The position numbers and the translations under genes are program-made. Source: Clostridiales bacterium (GTDB taxonomy: Bacteria; Bacillota; Clostridia; Lachnospirales; CAG-274). Taken from it: DNA of 35,648 nucleotides. Shown here piece by piece: positions 6,912-14,499 of this stretch. The DNA lies in NCBI GenBank assembly GCA_021201395.1, contig JAJQFB010000026.1:12279-47926 (forward strand), written 5' to 3'. The number at the start of each line of letters is the position of its first letter. Position 1 is the stretch's first letter. The notes beneath the pieces are model-generated. The model did not search any database and had not been told where the DNA came from. It saw only the letters and a list, made by a program, of their open reading frames with translations.

Positions 6912-8858
6912 TTGGCAGACAAGAGAAGCAAAACAAATAAAACCTCAAAAAAATCAACCAAACAAAGACGGTCGGAGCCTGTTAGGGGAACAAGCTCTTC
7001 AAGAAGAACGCCCTCTTCAGGTTCAAGGTCTGAAATAAGGAAGGCTTCCTCAAGAACAAGACAGGCCTCTCAGAGGCAAACCCCTCAAAGGACAAGAACG
7101 GCTTCCTCCTATTACGGTTCTTCGGGAAGAACCTCCTACGGAGCCGATTCACGGGCTTATACAAACAGCCGCTCCTCATCAGGCAGCGGCAGAAACGTTA
7201 TAAACATAAACGATGTCAGAAAAAGCCGTGGGTTCCAAACCTCAGGCAGGACTAATTTAAGGCCTATGCCCCAAAAATCCTCACAGAGAATTACGGGGGC
7301 GGCAGGAAGAGCCTCAAGAACCTCGGCGGCGGCCGCTTCCGAAAGTGCTTCAAGAAGAAATGTCAATACAGGGTCGGAAAGAACAAGGCAGGTCTCTAAG
7401 GCTCAAAGACCCCAGAACCGCAGGGTTGTGCATAAAAAGGTCAGCGGTTTGGGCTATGAGGGGGCAGCCCGTGTCTTTATGGTTCTTTTCATACTGCTTG
7501 CCGCTTTTTACATAGGCGGAAACATACTGAGATACGCCGTAAGAACAACCGTAAGCTATGACACAATTCAAATAGGCAGCATAGACACCCCTAAATCGGC
7601 GGAGGGTCTTATCGTAAGAGAAGAAACAGCCTATCAGTCCGACATAGACGGAGAAATTAATTTCCTTGTTCCCTCAGAAGAAAAGGTTAAGACCGGAGAG
7701 GTTATCTGTACGGTTAAGCTGACGGAAGCCGTAGCAGAGGCGGAGCAGTCTATAAACGAAATAAACGACGATATTATAAACTCCGAAACCGTAAGGCAGG
7801 AGGTAGACGAAACAAGCGAGGGCGCCGTAGGGTTCAACCTTGAGCTTAAGGCTCTTGCGGACGAAGCGGCCATGAGCTTTGTGGTTCTCGATACGGAAGC
7901 CCTCAGAGACTTTACAAATAATGCACAGGTTAAGCAGGAAACAAGGAATCAGTCCATAATAAGCAGCAGTACCTCCCGATCCGCTGAAAAACAGCAGGCG
8001 GAGATAGTAATAGCCGAAAATTCCAGAACCTACACTGCCCTTGAGGGCGGTATAGTCTGCCTCGAAACAGACGGCCTTGAGGACGAGCTTAAGTATGAAA
8101 CCATAGGCTCTCTGTCGGAAAACGATATAAAACAGAGTACAGACAGCTCCCACGTTGCCGGGTCAGAGGTGAGTGCAGGGGAAAATATATTTAAAATTAT
8201 AACCTCAAATGTGTGGTATATAGCCGCCTACATAGACTCAGACTATGTTCTTGACTGGGAGCAGGGGGACAGACGCACAATCTACTTAACCGACTCAATA
8301 GGCCAAAGCATAGAAATGGACGTTGTTGTGGAAGCCTTTGTTCCCGACAGCAAAACAACCTATCTTGTTTTAAGGGCTTCAAAATATATGACCGACTTTA
8401 TGTCCTCAAGGAATTTGACCTTTGAAATAGACAAGGTTCAGACGGGCTATAAGATTGCCAACACTTCAATAGTGGAAAATACACTTATAAAGATACCTGC
8501 CGAATATGTTGAAAACGGAACAGTTACAAAGCAAAACGGTACAACCGTTTCCGTAGGGGAGCCAAACGGCGACTACGCCTACTTCCCCGTAGGCTATGAC
8601 GCCCTTGTTCTCCACGACATAATATTAAACCCCGACGACCATTCCGACGCATATGAGCTGACGGAGGTTGAGGCAAGGCAGGGTGTATACATAATGAACA
8701 CGGGCATAGCGGAATTTTATACAATAGATATGGAGGGAAGCTCATCCAACTCTACCCACACAATTTTAGACCCTGTTAAAAACACAAACCTAAGCGTGTA
8801 TGACAGAGTTGTGGTAGACCCTAAGAACATAGAAGCCGACGATATGCTTTACAAGTAA
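6912..8858 (+). CDS. HlyD-like membrane-anchored protein of the division cluster
   Basis: This 648-residue protein begins with about 175 residues of basic, Ser/Arg/Thr-rich low-complexity sequence. One transmembrane helix follows (about residues 184-206, around ARVFMVLFILLAAFYIGGNI), and then a large extracytoplasmic region with barrel-sandwich (biotinyl-lipoyl-like) halves: YDTIQIGSIDTPKSAEGLIVREE early and TGYKIANTSIVENTLIKIPAEYV late. The type resembles HlyD-family adaptor subunits, but no ABC transporter or outer-membrane partner is nearby. Relatives are commonly found directly upstream of yggS-sepF in Clostridia, suggesting a role at the division site (inference). The TTG start at 6912 is 11 bases after CGAGGA. 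A TATAAT overlaps the start codon and is probably fortuitous. Confidence 0.8.
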   Translation: MADKRSKTNKTSKKSTKQRRSEPVRGTSSSRRTPSSGSRSEIRKASSRTRQASQRQTPQRTRTASSYYGSSGRTSYGADSRAYTNSRSSSGSGRNVININDVRKSRGFQTSGRTNLRPMPQKSSQRITGAAGRASRTSAAAASESASRRNVNTGSERTRQVSKAQRPQNRRVVHKKVSGLGYEGAARVFMVLFILLAAFYIGGNILRYAVRTTVSYDTIQIGSIDTPKSAEGLIVREETAYQSDIDGEINFLVPSEEKVKTGEVICTVKLTEAVAEAEQSINEINDDIINSETVRQEVDETSEGAVGFNLELKALADEAAMSFVVLDTEALRDFTNNAQVKQETRNQSIISSSTSRSAEKQQAEIVIAENSRTYTALEGGIVCLETDGLEDELKYETIGSLSENDIKQSTDSSHVAGSEVSAGENIFKIITSNVWYIAAYIDSDYVLDWEQGDRRTIYLTDSIGQSIEMDVVVEAFVPDSKTTYLVLRASKYMTDFMSSRNLTFEIDKVQTGYKIANTSIVENTLIKIPAEYVENGTVTKQNGTTVSVGEPNGDYAYFPVGYDALVLHDIILNPDDHSDAYELTEVEARQGVYIMNTGIAEFYTIDMEGSSSNSTHTILDPVKNTNLSVYDRVVVDPKNIEADDMLYK

Positions 8859-8884
8859 AATACAGTAGGGAATCAGGTGATTAT

Positions 8885-9580
8885 TTGAGCGTAATTAAGG
8901 AAAATTTAGAGGAAATAAGGCTTAAAATCAAAAGAGCCGCCGAAAAATCCGGCAGGAAACCCGAGGATATTATGCTTTTGGGGGTCACCAAAACCGTGGA
9001 CTGCGAAAGGATTCAGGAGCTTGCGGATTTGGGGGTTAAAGAGCTGGGCGAAAACCGGGTTCAGGAGCTTATGACCAAAATTGATGTTATAAAGGGCGGC
9101 GTAAACTGGCACCTTATAGGAAGCCTCCAGACAAACAAGGTAAAATATATTATAGGCAGGGTTAAGCTTATACATTCCGTAGACAGCATACACCTTGCGG
9201 AGGAAATAAGCAGGCGGTCTGTTAAAGCAGGGCTCGCAACCGACATACTCCTTGAGGTAAACGCCGCAGGGGAAGAGAGCAAACACGGCTTTTCCCCGGC
9301 CGAGATTTACGGTGTCGTTGATAAATTAAGGGAATTTGATGGCATAAGAGTAAAGGGTCTTATGACTGTGGCTCCTTATGACGAAAATCCCGACAACAAC
9401 AGAGTATATTTTAAAAAAATGCGTGAATTATTTATTGACATTAAGGCAAAAAACCGTAATAATATAGATATGAGTTTTTTGTCAATGGGAATGACTAACG
9501 ATTACGAAGCTGCAATAGAAGAAGGAGCGAATATTGTACGTATAGGAACGGGAATATTCGGCGAAAGAAATTATAATTAG
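8885..9580 (+). CDS. yggS: YggS/PROSC-family pyridoxal-phosphate homeostasis protein
   Basis: Members bind pyridoxal 5'-phosphate and buffer vitamin B6 without a known enzymatic reaction. The 231 residues form the expected single alanine-racemase-like barrel. The PLP lysine lies in LLGVTKTV (about residue 36). GENRVQELMTK, WHLIGSLQTNKVKYI, LLEVNAAGEESKHGF, GLMTVAP and FLSMGMTNDYEAAIEEGANIVRIGTGIFG are all family signatures. Translation starts at TTG 8885 behind CAGGTGA. It lies 12 bases upstream of sepF, the standard order in Firmicutes. Confidence 0.95.
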   Translation: MSVIKENLEEIRLKIKRAAEKSGRKPEDIMLLGVTKTVDCERIQELADLGVKELGENRVQELMTKIDVIKGGVNWHLIGSLQTNKVKYIIGRVKLIHSVDSIHLAEEISRRSVKAGLATDILLEVNAAGEESKHGFSPAEIYGVVDKLREFDGIRVKGLMTVAPYDENPDNNRVYFKKMRELFIDIKAKNRNNIDMSFLSMGMTNDYEAAIEEGANIVRIGTGIFGERNYN

Positions 9581-9592
9581 GAGGAAGCACTT

Positions 9593-10093
9593 ATGCCAAG
9601 TTTTTTGGAAAACATTAAAGACAAAATTTTCCCCGGAAACAATTACGGTGATGAATATTACGACAGCGACGCAGGGGATGACTATGAGGACGATTACGAG
9701 GAGACCCCGGCCCCGAGGCCCGTTTCAAGCAGGAGAACAACCTCAAGCCGCTACGGCTCCAACTCAAAGGTCTACAGAGTAAACACAAACGTACAGATGG
9801 AGGTTTTGGTAAGCACACCTACAAGTGTTGAGGAAGCGGGAGAGGCCTGCGATGCTTTAAGAGACAAAAAGACGGTCGTTGTAAACCTCCAAAAGGTAAA
9901 CTTTGACACAGCCCAGAGAATAAGCGACTTTTTAAGCGGAGCAAGCTATGTTTTAGACGGCAATCTTCAGCTTATTTCAGACGAGATTCTTATAGTAGGG
10001 CCTATGAACGTAGACATAACGGGCAACTTCGCCGATGAGCTTCAGGCAAACGGCATAAATATCCCCAGAACCGCATCCACAAAGTGGAGATAA
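9593..10093 (+). CDS. sepF: Cell division protein SepF
   Basis: SepF polymerises and tethers FtsZ to the membrane. The 166 residues have the family layout: an N-terminal amphipathic membrane-targeting stretch (MPSFLENIKDKIF), an acidic and Ser/Arg-rich linker (residues about 18-62), and a C-terminal SepF core from about residue 66 (EVLVSTPTSVEEAGEACDAL, VVVNLQKVNFDTAQRISDFLSG, ending near VGPMNVDI). ATG 9593 follows AGGAGG. It sits between yggS and ylmG in the conserved division cluster. Confidence 0.95.
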   Translation: MPSFLENIKDKIFPGNNYGDEYYDSDAGDDYEDDYEETPAPRPVSSRRTTSSRYGSNSKVYRVNTNVQMEVLVSTPTSVEEAGEACDALRDKKTVVVNLQKVNFDTAQRISDFLSGASYVLDGNLQLISDEILIVGPMNVDITGNFADELQANGINIPRTASTKWR

Positions 10094-10114
10094 TAAAATA
10101 AAAAGGGTGATTTA

Positions 10115-10396
10115 ATGAAATATTTGATAATTCAGGCACTGGACGGTATGTCTATGCTGTTTTATCTTCTGATATTGGCGAGATGCTTAATAAGCTGGCT
10201 GCCTGTTGACAGAAGCAATAAAATTATCGATTTGTTATATACACTGACAGAACCGGTTTTGGCTCCTATAAGAGGGCTTTTTGACAGGTCGCCTCTCGGA
10301 GGCTACGGCATGAGAATAGATTTTTCTCCCGTTATAGCAATAATTCTTGTCAATATTGTATGCAACATATTAAAAACGATAGTGGTTTATGTTTAA
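10115..10396 (+). CDS. ylmG: YggT/YlmG-family membrane protein
   Basis: The 93-residue protein has two hydrophobic helices (about residues 12-30 and 70-90) separated by the conserved TEPVLAPIRGLF segment, the signature of the YggT family. Members are linked to cell division and membrane morphology; the biochemical role is unclear. ATG 10115 lies behind AAGGGTGA. The 3' end overlaps the ylmH start by 8 bases. Confidence 0.92.
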   Translation: MKYLIIQALDGMSMLFYLLILARCLISWLPVDRSNKIIDLLYTLTEPVLAPIRGLFDRSPLGGYGMRIDFSPVIAIILVNIVCNILKTIVVYV

Positions 10397-11173
10397 TAAG
10401 AGTGATTTTTTAAGGAATATTTCCGATACGGAGCTTAAAATGTTTATGGCTAAGGGCTTTGACAGGGCGGCCGCTGCCGAGAAAAGACTAAAAACCGCCT
10501 TTTCCGATTTTGCCGACCCCTATAAGGTGACGGCTCTTGCAAATGCCGTAAAAAAGGGCTTTAATCTAAATGTTAAAACCTACGGCGGCTATGAAGGGGC
10601 GGAGAGGCTTATGGCAGGGTTTTATCCCGAATATGCCGAAGATGAGCCTTTCCCATTGTTCCCGTTTTGATAAGCTGTAACCCGGCATTTTCAAAAAAGC
10701 TTGCCCACAGGGACTTTTTAGGCTCTGTTTTAGGTCTAGGAATCGAAAGAAGCAAAATAGGAGATATTGTTTTAAACGAGGGTTCCGCCCTTGTGTTTTG
10801 TGATGAACAGGTGGCGGAATATGTTGCTTCAAGCCTTGAGCAGGTGGGGCATACCAAAGTAAAGGCGGAAATAACAGAGGATGCTTCGGCTTACATTGCC
10901 ACTGATGAGGTAAAGGAAACAGTCAAAACTGTTGCTTCCGAAAGAGCGGACGCTGTTTTAAGCTCGGCTTTTAACATATCCAGAGGGGCTGCTTCCGAGG
11001 CGATTAAGTCGGGAAAGGTTTTCGCAAACTGGGTTCCCGCAGAAAGCGGTTCAAAGAAGCTTTCAGAGGGGGACGTCATAACCCTGAGAGGAAAGGGCAG
11101 AGTTAAGCTTCTTGAATTTATGGGCAGTACAAAAAAGGATAAATTAATTATAAAATTTCAAAAATTTAATTAG
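10389..11173 (+). pseudogene. ylmH: ylmH, S4-domain RNA-binding protein, interrupted by a -1 frame change
   Basis: Two overlapping frames together give one YlmH of about 260 residues, the normal family length. Frame one (10389-10670) holds the N-terminal region up to EDEPFP. The -1 frame then continues IVPVLISCNPAFSKKLAHRDFLG, keeping the family's LAHRDFLGSVLGLGIERSKIGD motif, and ends with the S4 RNA-binding domain (RGAASEAIKSGKVFANW... GDVITLRGKGRVKLLEF). The frames join at T TTC CCA (10649-10655), which matches a -1 slippery heptamer. Alternatively a base is missing from the T or C run. A TTG at 10667 overlaps the first stop and could allow re-initiation, but without the N-terminal domain. 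YlmH-type proteins take part in ribosome-associated quality control in Bacillus; rqcH is in this window too. Confidence 0.88.
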
Positions 11174-11185
11174 GAGGGAAAGATT

Positions 11186-11725
11186 TTGCTTACACCTATA
11201 GATATTGAAACAGTGGAATTTAAAAAGGTTGCGTTGGGATATGCCCCTGAGGGAGTGGACGAGTTTTTAAACAAGGTTATCGTCGAGTTTGAAAGTCTCT
11301 ACAGGGATAATGCAGCCCTTAAGGACAGAATCAAAAATTTAGAGGAAAGCATAAACTATTACTCCTCCTTGGAAGAATCCATAAAAAGCGCCATAGTAAT
11401 CGCCGACAAGGCGGCGGCGGAAACAAAGCAGAATGCCGCAGATCAAGCCGAAAGCATTATTAAAAAGGCTCAGCTTAAGGCGGACGAAATTCTCCTTGAC
11501 GTAAATAAGAAAAAATATAAGCTTGAAACGGCGGTTGCCGATTTAAAGTCAAGATATGCAATACTTTCATCGGGCATTAAGGGTCTTATAAAGACGGAGC
11601 TTGACTATATAGAGCAGTCGGAAAAGCTTTTAAACGAAGCATTCGCCGAGACGGAAAACCCTCAAAAAGCTGCCAGGGCAGCTCCTGCCGCCGAAGCCGC
11701 AGCAGCAAGGTCAAAGAGAAGATAA
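11186..11725 (+). CDS. divIVA: DivIVA-family cell division/polarity protein
   Basis: DivIVA marks negatively curved membrane at poles and septa. The 179 residues start with the family membrane-binding region (LTPIDIETVEFKKVALGYAPEGVDEFLNKV, residues about 2-31), followed by long coiled coils (about 35-75 and 85-140) and an Ala/Arg-rich tail. TTG 11186 follows TAGGAGGG. It closes the yggS-sepF-ylmG-ylmH-divIVA cluster. In many relatives ileS or lspA follows; here the cluster ends and a non-coding segment begins. Confidence 0.93.
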   Translation: MLTPIDIETVEFKKVALGYAPEGVDEFLNKVIVEFESLYRDNAALKDRIKNLEESINYYSSLEESIKSAIVIADKAAAETKQNAADQAESIIKKAQLKADEILLDVNKKKYKLETAVADLKSRYAILSSGIKGLIKTELDYIEQSEKLLNEAFAETENPQKAARAAPAAEAAAARSKRR

Positions 11726-11749
11726 ATATAAATAAACGGAGTCGGTTTT

Positions 11750-11791
11750 ATGGATAAAAAAATATCAGAAATGCTTGCTGATAAAGCCTAA
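11750..11791 (+). CDS. 13-residue small ORF after divIVA
   Basis: ATG 11750 lies 8 bases after GGAG and opens MDKKISEMLADKA, stopped by TAA. The ORF is bracketed by an 8-bp inverted repeat, TCGGTTTT (11742-11749) and AAAACCGA (11791-11798), so the whole frame would sit in the loop of a hairpin. It may be a leader-like peptide, the stub of a decayed gene, or chance. I do not recognise it. Confidence 0.25.
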   Translation: MDKKISEMLADKA

Positions 11792-11858
11792 AAACCGATA
11801 TTCGACCGCAGATTTAAGTCAGGTCTGTAAAGCTTCCCAAAAGAATAAAAAATTTTTC

Positions 11859-11897
11859 AAACGGCAAAAATTGTTTTTGTCCGTTTCAAACTTTTTA
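11859..11897 (+). terminator. Intrinsic terminator of the division operon
   Basis: AAACGGCAAAAA (11859-11870) pairs with TTTTTGTCCGTTT (11874-11886, one bulge), and a T run follows at 11892-11896. A second weak hairpin, GGCAAAA / TTTTGCC, follows directly. Confidence 0.65.
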
Positions 11898-11919
11898 GGC
11901 AAAAAACAAATTTTGCCAC

Positions 11920-11948
11920 TTGAAATTGTATTTTGTATATGTTATAAT
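11920..11948 (+). promoter_or_regulatory. Strong promoter for a short plus-strand RNA
   Basis: TTGAAA (11920-11925), a spacer of exactly 17 bases and TATAAT (11943-11948) form a near-consensus sigma-A promoter. No plausible plus-strand gene follows before the dense hairpin at 11999-12033, so the product should be a short non-coding RNA. Confidence 0.7.
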
Positions 11949-11954
11949 ATAAAT

Positions 11955-12040
11955 GATAAAAGGTTGTAAGTTAATTAGGCCAATCAATTAAACACTACGA
12001 AAGACCCGGGGAGTGCGATTCTCTGGGTCTTTCTATGCCG
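11955..12040 (+). ncRNA. Candidate antisense RNA (antitoxin) to the small membrane peptide gene
   Basis: Transcription from the promoter at 11920-11948 would begin near 11955 and reach the hairpin at 11999-12033, giving an RNA of about 80 bases. It would be antisense to the 3' end of the minus-strand transcript carrying the 36-codon ORF at 12166-12056. Read-through would also cover the ORF itself. The convergent arrangement resembles type I systems such as txpA-RatA of Bacillus. This is inference from promoter and hairpin placement; no expression evidence is available. Confidence 0.45.
11999..12033. terminator. Dense hairpin ending the convergent short transcripts
   Basis: GAAAGACCC at 11999 pairs with GGGTCTTTC ending at 12033, and the stem is extended by GGGGA / TCTC pairs. 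On the plus strand it is followed by TATGCCGTTTTT. T runs are weak on both strands, so termination efficiency is uncertain, but it lies between the two convergent units. Confidence 0.55.
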
Positions 12041-12055
12041 TTTTTGCACGGTGGC

Positions 12056-12166
12056 TTATTCCGTAGGCTTGCTGCCGCCTTTCGCTCTGTCAAGCCATTT
12101 GCAGAAGTAGTGCGATGCTATACCTGCCAAGACAGAAACCGTGAAGGTTATAAACCGGCTAAACAA
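12056..12166 (-). CDS. 36-residue single-span membrane peptide, candidate type I toxin
   Basis: TTG 12166 lies 7 bases after a strong GGGGAGG and opens a 36-residue peptide: MFSRF, a hydrophobic span (ITFTVSVLAGIASHYF), then CKWLDRAKGGSKPTE. The order short basic N-terminus, one membrane helix, polar charged tail is that of small hydrophobic toxins. I recall a (C)KWLDR motif after the helix in small uncharacterised Firmicutes peptides, but cannot verify homologues here. It has its own promoter, a 5' hairpin and a 3' hairpin, and faces a short convergent RNA gene. Function is inferred; the coding call rests on the ribosome binding site and composition. Confidence 0.6.
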   Translation of the reverse strand: MFSRFITFTVSVLAGIASHYFCKWLDRAKGGSKPTE

Positions 12167-12208
12167 ACGCCCACCTCCCCTCTGTTACCAGATTTTAGGG
12201 GCGGCAAC

Positions 12209-12261
12209 AACCGTGAATGAACTTCTTCTTTTGTTTTTTCGGTAGAAGTTCATTCACGGTT
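12209..12261. repeat. 18-bp perfect inverted repeat at the 5' end of the small peptide transcript
   Basis: AACCGTGAATGAACTTCT (12209-12226) and AGAAGTTCATTCACGGTT (12244-12261) are exact complements around a 17-base loop. The right arm overlaps the -10 box and predicted start site of the minus-strand promoter. The message would therefore begin with much of this stem, a form that protects and represses toxin mRNAs in known type I systems. It could also be an operator. Confidence 0.7.
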
Positions 12262-12288
12262 TATAGCAGATAATGTAAGTTCTTGCAA
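12260..12288 (-). promoter_or_regulatory. Promoter of the small membrane peptide gene
   Basis: Minus strand: TTGCAA (12288-12283), a 17-base spacer and TATAAA (12265-12260) preceded by TGC, an extended -10. The predicted start is near 12253, giving a message of about 250 bases ending at the hairpin 12033-11999. Confidence 0.65.
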
Positions 12289-12327
12289 GATAGGAAAAAA
12301 TTTTACAGCAAGGGTTGTTTTATGTTT

Positions 12328-13392
12328 TTAATGTATAACCTCCGCCTTGCCGTTATCGCCTGTGGCTGTAAAGCAGTTCTCAAGGCCTTCGGTTATATAT
12401 ATTTTTCCCTCATCGGTTATAAAAACTGCGTCAAATTCCGTTTTGTTTTTGCGCCAAAATTCCGCTCCTTTTTCCTCTCCCATTATAAAGAGAGCCGTTG
12501 AATAGGCGTCGGCGGCGGTTCCGTTTTCGGAGACAATTGTCACCGAGGAAAGGCCGCTTTCCGCCGGAGCACAGGTTGACGGGTCTATTATGTGGTGATA
12601 AAGTTTGCCGTTTTCTTCAAAATATCGCTGATAATTGCCTGAGGTTATAACGGCCTTGCCCTCTGTTTCTATAATTCCGGCGTAGTCCGTCTGAGTTTCA
12701 GGGTCAATAATCGCAACCCTCCACTTTGAGCCGTCGGTTTTTCTGCCTATTGTCTGCACGTTTCCCCCTAAGGAGAGTATGCCGCTTTCCACCCCCATTT
12801 CCGAAAAAAGAGCCGATATTTTGGCGGAGGTATAGCCCTTTGCCACGGAGCCTAAGTCTATTTCAAGCTTCGCTTCGGTTATGGTTACCGTCATTGTTTC
12901 ATCGTCAAGGCTTATTTTGTTCGGGTCAATATGGCCTTTAAGCAGGCTTAATTCCGAGCTGTCGGGAATACGGTAATCTCCCGTTGTGAAACCCCAAGCC
13001 TTTACAACAGGATAAACCGCAGGATTCAAAATATAATCCGTTTTTTCGGAATAGTTTAAAGCAGCCTTTATAAGGGCGTAGGCGTCCTCGGAAACAGAGG
13101 CGGTTTTTTCGCTGTTAAGCTTATATATTTCGCTGTCGGGGTCTGTAACGGAAAAAAGCCCGTCAAGCCTTTCTATCTCCTCCACAGCTTCTGAAACGGC
13201 TTCTTCCGCTTTTTCGCCGTAGGCGGTTATTGTCATCGTGGTATCCATAGCGAATATGGTTTGTTCCGCCTTTGTATCATCTTCTGTGGCTGTTTCCGTT
13301 TTGCCGTTTTCATCTTCCGTACTATCAGCCCCTGCGCAGCCCGAAAGTAAAAGGGAGGCCGTTAAAAGAGCTGTAATTAATTTATACCTCAC
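12328..13392 (-). CDS. apbE: FAD:protein FMN transferase, lipoprotein
   Basis: ApbE-family enzymes attach FMN covalently to Thr/Ser of target proteins such as Rnf, Nqr or extracellular electron-transfer flavoproteins. The 354 residues start with a lipoprotein signal (LLLSGC, Cys about 19). Family motifs include MDTTMTITAYG, the LNPAVYPVVKAWGF region, the conserved IDLGSVAKGYTSAKI, GILSLGGNVQTIG, HHIIDPSTCAPA (Cys where Gly is usual) and the Mg-binding AADAYSTALFIMG. GTG 13392 follows GGAGGTGA. It lies 27 bases after tyrA in what looks like one operon, although no FMN-acceptor gene is nearby. Confidence 0.93.
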   Translation of the reverse strand: MRYKLITALLTASLLLSGCAGADSTEDENGKTETATEDDTKAEQTIFAMDTTMTITAYGEKAEEAVSEAVEEIERLDGLFSVTDPDSEIYKLNSEKTASVSEDAYALIKAALNYSEKTDYILNPAVYPVVKAWGFTTGDYRIPDSSELSLLKGHIDPNKISLDDETMTVTITEAKLEIDLGSVAKGYTSAKISALFSEMGVESGILSLGGNVQTIGRKTDGSKWRVAIIDPETQTDYAGIIETEGKAVITSGNYQRYFEENGKLYHHIIDPSTCAPAESGLSSVTIVSENGTAADAYSTALFIMGEEKGAEFWRKNKTEFDAVFITDEGKIYITEGLENCFTATGDNGKAEVIH

Positions 13393-13419
13393 GATTTCAC
13401 CTCCGTGGTCTATGGAACC

Positions 13420-14499
13420 CTATAAAATAACGTTATATCCCATCTCAGACAGAGCATCCCCTGCTTTTTTAAGGGAACTGTCGTTTTCAAGGCTTATTCT
13501 CATAACCCCGTCGGAATAGTCTCTGTTGTTTATGATACCTATGTTTTTAATGTTTATGCCTCTGTTGCCCAAAATAACGGCAACCTCCGCAATGGCGCCG
13601 GGTCTGTCCTTAATGTCGATTTTAAGGGTATAGCTCTTGCAGACGCCTCTGCCCCTGCCGGTTTCGAAGCTGTCTCTGTATTCCTTTGCGTTTTTAAAGA
13701 GGTTTGCTATTTCACCGTAGTTTTCGGTTTCGAGGGCGTCTTTAAGAGCCTCCGTACTTTCTTTGAAGCTGTCCAAAACAGTTAAAATTTCTTTCTTGTT
13801 TTCGGAACAGATACTGCTCCACATTTCCGCCCCCGATGAGGCTATTCTTGTTATGTCCCTAAAGCCCCCTGCGGCTAAGGTGTGCATATAGCCGTCGTCG
13901 TCAAGGCTTTCAACAGTGTTTACAAGGGCTACGGCTATAATATGGGGCAGATGGCTTACCGCCGCCACAACGTGGTCGTGTTTATAGGGGTCGAGAACAA
14001 CGGGAATGGCACCTATGCCCTTAACAAGCTCCGTATATTTGTCAACAAGACCGCTGTCAGTATTTTTTGAGGGAGTAAGTATGTAAAATGCGTTTTCATA
14101 CAAATCCTCCTTTGCCGCCCCGTAACCCGTCTTTTCCGAGCCTGCCATAGGGTGGGCGCCTATATAGTTAATGCCCTCTGTTTCGCTGAGCCTTTTAAAT
14201 ATTTCTCCTTTGGTACTGCCTACGTCTGTAATTATGCAGTCCTTTTTTATAACGGGAGCAAGCTCCTCCACATAGCCGCAGATTTTCCCTACGGGGGTAC
14301 ATACGAAAATAATATCGCAGTCCTTAAAAACCGACAAATCCGTCAGGGAATATTCCGACAGGATTCCCTGTTCATAGGCCTCTTTAAGGGGCTTTTCGCT
14401 TCTGCTGTAGGCTTTAATATTCATATTCAGCCTGTTTTTAAGGGCTAGGGCTATAGAGCCGCCTATAAGGCCGAAGCCTAAAATTCCTGCTGTTTTCAT
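13420..14499 (-). CDS. tyrA: Prephenate dehydrogenase with C-terminal ACT domain
   Basis: TyrA oxidatively decarboxylates prephenate to 4-hydroxyphenylpyruvate in tyrosine synthesis. The 359 residues show an N-terminal NAD-binding fold (GILGFGLIGGSIALAL), IGAHPMAGSEKTGYGAAKEDLYENAFYILTP, and HVVAAVSHLPHIIAVALV with the catalytic-region histidines. From about residue 290 there is an ACT regulatory domain (YTLKIDIKDRPGAIAEVAVILGNRGINI), which in relatives senses an amino acid. It starts directly at the stop of the DAHP-synthase-like gene, so the two are translationally coupled. Confidence 0.94.
   Translation of the reverse strand: MKTAGILGFGLIGGSIALALKNRLNMNIKAYSRSEKPLKEAYEQGILSEYSLTDLSVFKDCDIIFVCTPVGKICGYVEELAPVIKKDCIITDVGSTKGEIFKRLSETEGINYIGAHPMAGSEKTGYGAAKEDLYENAFYILTPSKNTDSGLVDKYTELVKGIGAIPVVLDPYKHDHVVAAVSHLPHIIAVALVNTVESLDDDGYMHTLAAGGFRDITRIASSGAEMWSSICSENKKEILTVLDSFKESTEALKDALETENYGEIANLFKNAKEYRDSFETGRGRGVCKSYTLKIDIKDRPGAIAEVAVILGNRGINIKNIGIINNRDYSDGVMRISLENDSSLKKAGDALSEMGYNVIL

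Noticed and set aside
6907-6912. TATAAT as the promoter of the HlyD-like gene
   Set aside because: It overlaps the start codon and would place the transcript start inside the gene; there is no convincing -35.
12209-12261. Integron attC-like site, also considered for 21790-21859 and 35462-35518
   Set aside because: The arms are perfectly paired, lack the RYYYAAC/GTTRRRY core sites and extrahelical bases, and no integrase is present.
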